From CAZCAC01 sp964496575 (lineage in GTDB: Bacteria; Planctomycetota; UBA1135; GCA-002686595): DNA of 64,000 bases. Position numbers and translations under genes: made by a program. The notes beneath the pieces are model-generated. The model did no database searches, was not told the DNA's origin, and saw nothing but the letters and a program-made list of their open reading frames with translations. How positions within the stretch are numbered: the stretch's first letter is position 1; each line of letters begins with the position of its first letter. This document shows, one piece after another, positions 63,330 to 64,000 of this stretch. The stretch lies in assembly GCA_964496575.1 (NCBI GenBank), contig CAZCAC010000015.1:1-64000 (forward strand), given 5' to 3'.

Positions 63330-64000
63330 TGCGATCCCTCGCGGCGCTCTTCGACCGCTGGACCTGGACGATGGCCTGGCGCGACAGCCGCCGCGTGCGC
63401 GGGCGACTCCTGCTCTTCGTCTCCGCCATGACCGTCGGCGTCGCCTCGCTGGTGGCGATCTCTTCCTTCGGGGACAACCTCGAGAGCGCGGTCGACGGCT
63501 TCGCCAGGACGATGCTCGGCGCCGACTTTCGCGTGCGCAGCCGCCAGCCCTTTCCCGAGGAGACCGAGGCGCTGCTCGAGCGGCGCCTGATCGGCGAGCT
63601 CGGCGCCGAGGAGTCGCGGCGGATCTCCTTCACCTCGATGGCATTCTTCCCCGAGGGCGGCGACACGGCGCTCGTGCAGGTGCGCGCGATCGACGGTGTC
63701 TACCCCTTCTACGGCTGTTTCGAGACCGATCCCCCCGAGGCGGCGACCGGTTTTCAGGAGGGGAAGCGCGCGCTGGTCGAGGCGACGCTGCTCTCGCGCT
63801 TCGAGGCCAGCGTCGGCGACACGGTCCGGGTCGGCTCGATCGACTACACCATCGCCGGCGCGCTGCTGAAGATCCCCGGCGACTCGTCGACCACCGCGAT
63901 CTTCGGGCCGCGGGTCTACATCCCGCTCGCCGAGGTCGACGCTTCGCTCCTGCAGCGGGGCAGCCGCGTCAGCCGCTACCGCTACTACCGCCTCGACGAG
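63329..64000 (+). CDS. ybbP: YbbP-like FtsX-family ABC permease (N-terminal part, runs off the window)
   Basis: The first 224 codons are visible. The ATG overlaps the ATPase stop (TGATG). W-T-W-T-M-A-W-R-D-S-R-R-V-R is the amphipathic entry seen in YbbP/LolC-like permeases. A membrane helix (about 28-48, LLLFVSAMTVGVASLVAISS) and an extracytoplasmic domain with GADFRVRSRQPFP follow. E. coli YbbP has about 800 residues, so most of the gene lies beyond 64000. It should form the membrane partner of the preceding ATPase. Confidence 0.85.
   Translation, partial: MRSLAALFDRWTWTMAWRDSRRVRGRLLLFVSAMTVGVASLVAISSFGDNLESAVDGFARTMLGADFRVRSRQPFPEETEALLERRLIGELGAEESRRISFTSMAFFPEGGDTALVQVRAIDGVYPFYGCFETDPPEAATGFQEGKRALVEATLLSRFEASVGDTVRVGSIDYTIAGALLKIPGDSSTTAIFGPRVYIPLAEVDASLLQRGSRVSRYRYYRLDE

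Overview
The window is a very GC-rich, densely packed bacterial chromosome segment that most resembles a planctomycete (Planctomycetota, possibly the marine Poly30-like lineage). The reasoning: one secreted protein ends in the Cys/Gly-rich CPCGN...GCANS C-terminal module I associate with that group. There are also four PQQ-type beta-propeller proteins with the W-x-RGP/LGP-x-R-G N-terminal signature, two HEAT-repeat secreted proteins, Tat-exported Gfo/Idh/MocA and ferredoxin proteins, and very large multidomain exported proteins. The phylum assignment is inference from gene content. I see no rRNA, tRNA, CRISPR array or prophage.

Layout. 1-2.1 kb: an alpha-glucan phosphorylase gene cut off by what looks like the end of an IS3-type insertion sequence. 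2.4-6.3 kb: two secreted proteins (choice-of-anchor J repeats; HEAT repeats), each followed by a strong hairpin. 14.2-6.4 kb (minus): a five-gene operon joined entirely by ATGA overlaps: tail-anchored protein, FtsX-type permease, ABC ATPase and two propeller proteins, one of which carries an embedded methyltransferase-like domain. 14.5-21.1 kb: Lys-rich AT-hook-like protein, CBS protein plus YihY membrane protein, TPP riboswitch plus thiC, and a TonB receptor. 27.8-21.2 kb (minus): PQQ propeller, GT4 glycosyltransferase, ABC ATPase and a 1111-residue permease.

38.0-27.9 kb (minus) is the most unusual part. Eight tightly linked genes encode two propellers, an NHL protein, a small TAT-like protein, a Tat-exported multi-cluster ferredoxin, a NapH/NosR-like membrane Fe-S protein, a NuoE-NuoF-ferredoxin fusion and a NuoG N-terminal-like subunit. 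No hydrogenase, formate dehydrogenase or Nuo membrane arm is present. It reads as a complete trans-membrane electron route from NAD(P)H or ferredoxin to the periplasm. Two repeat structures interrupt it: a perfect 54-bp-arm palindrome lying in frame in the small gene, and a CACAGAGG-type inverted repeat lying over the start of the NapH-like gene.

38-46.3 kb: acetyl-CoA synthetase; a probable cis-3-hydroxy-L-proline pathway (split aconitase X plus a pyrroline-2-carboxylate reductase-like enzyme); an SGNH hydrolase, DUF1847 protein and Cys-rich protein; an RluA pseudouridine synthase. 46.4-56.6 kb: a sortilin-like Asp-box protein, an ankyrin lipoprotein, a small protein, a 1392-residue CAP/toroid/HEAT protein and a gingipain-like (C25) protein. 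62.6-56.6 kb (minus): TesA-like esterase, GH20 hexosaminidase, Gfo/Idh/MocA enzyme and a phosphodiesterase fused to a GH43-like propeller, a probable glycan-degrading operon. The window ends in a YbbA/YbbP-type ABC exporter whose ATPase start codon overlaps that of the divergent tesA-like gene.
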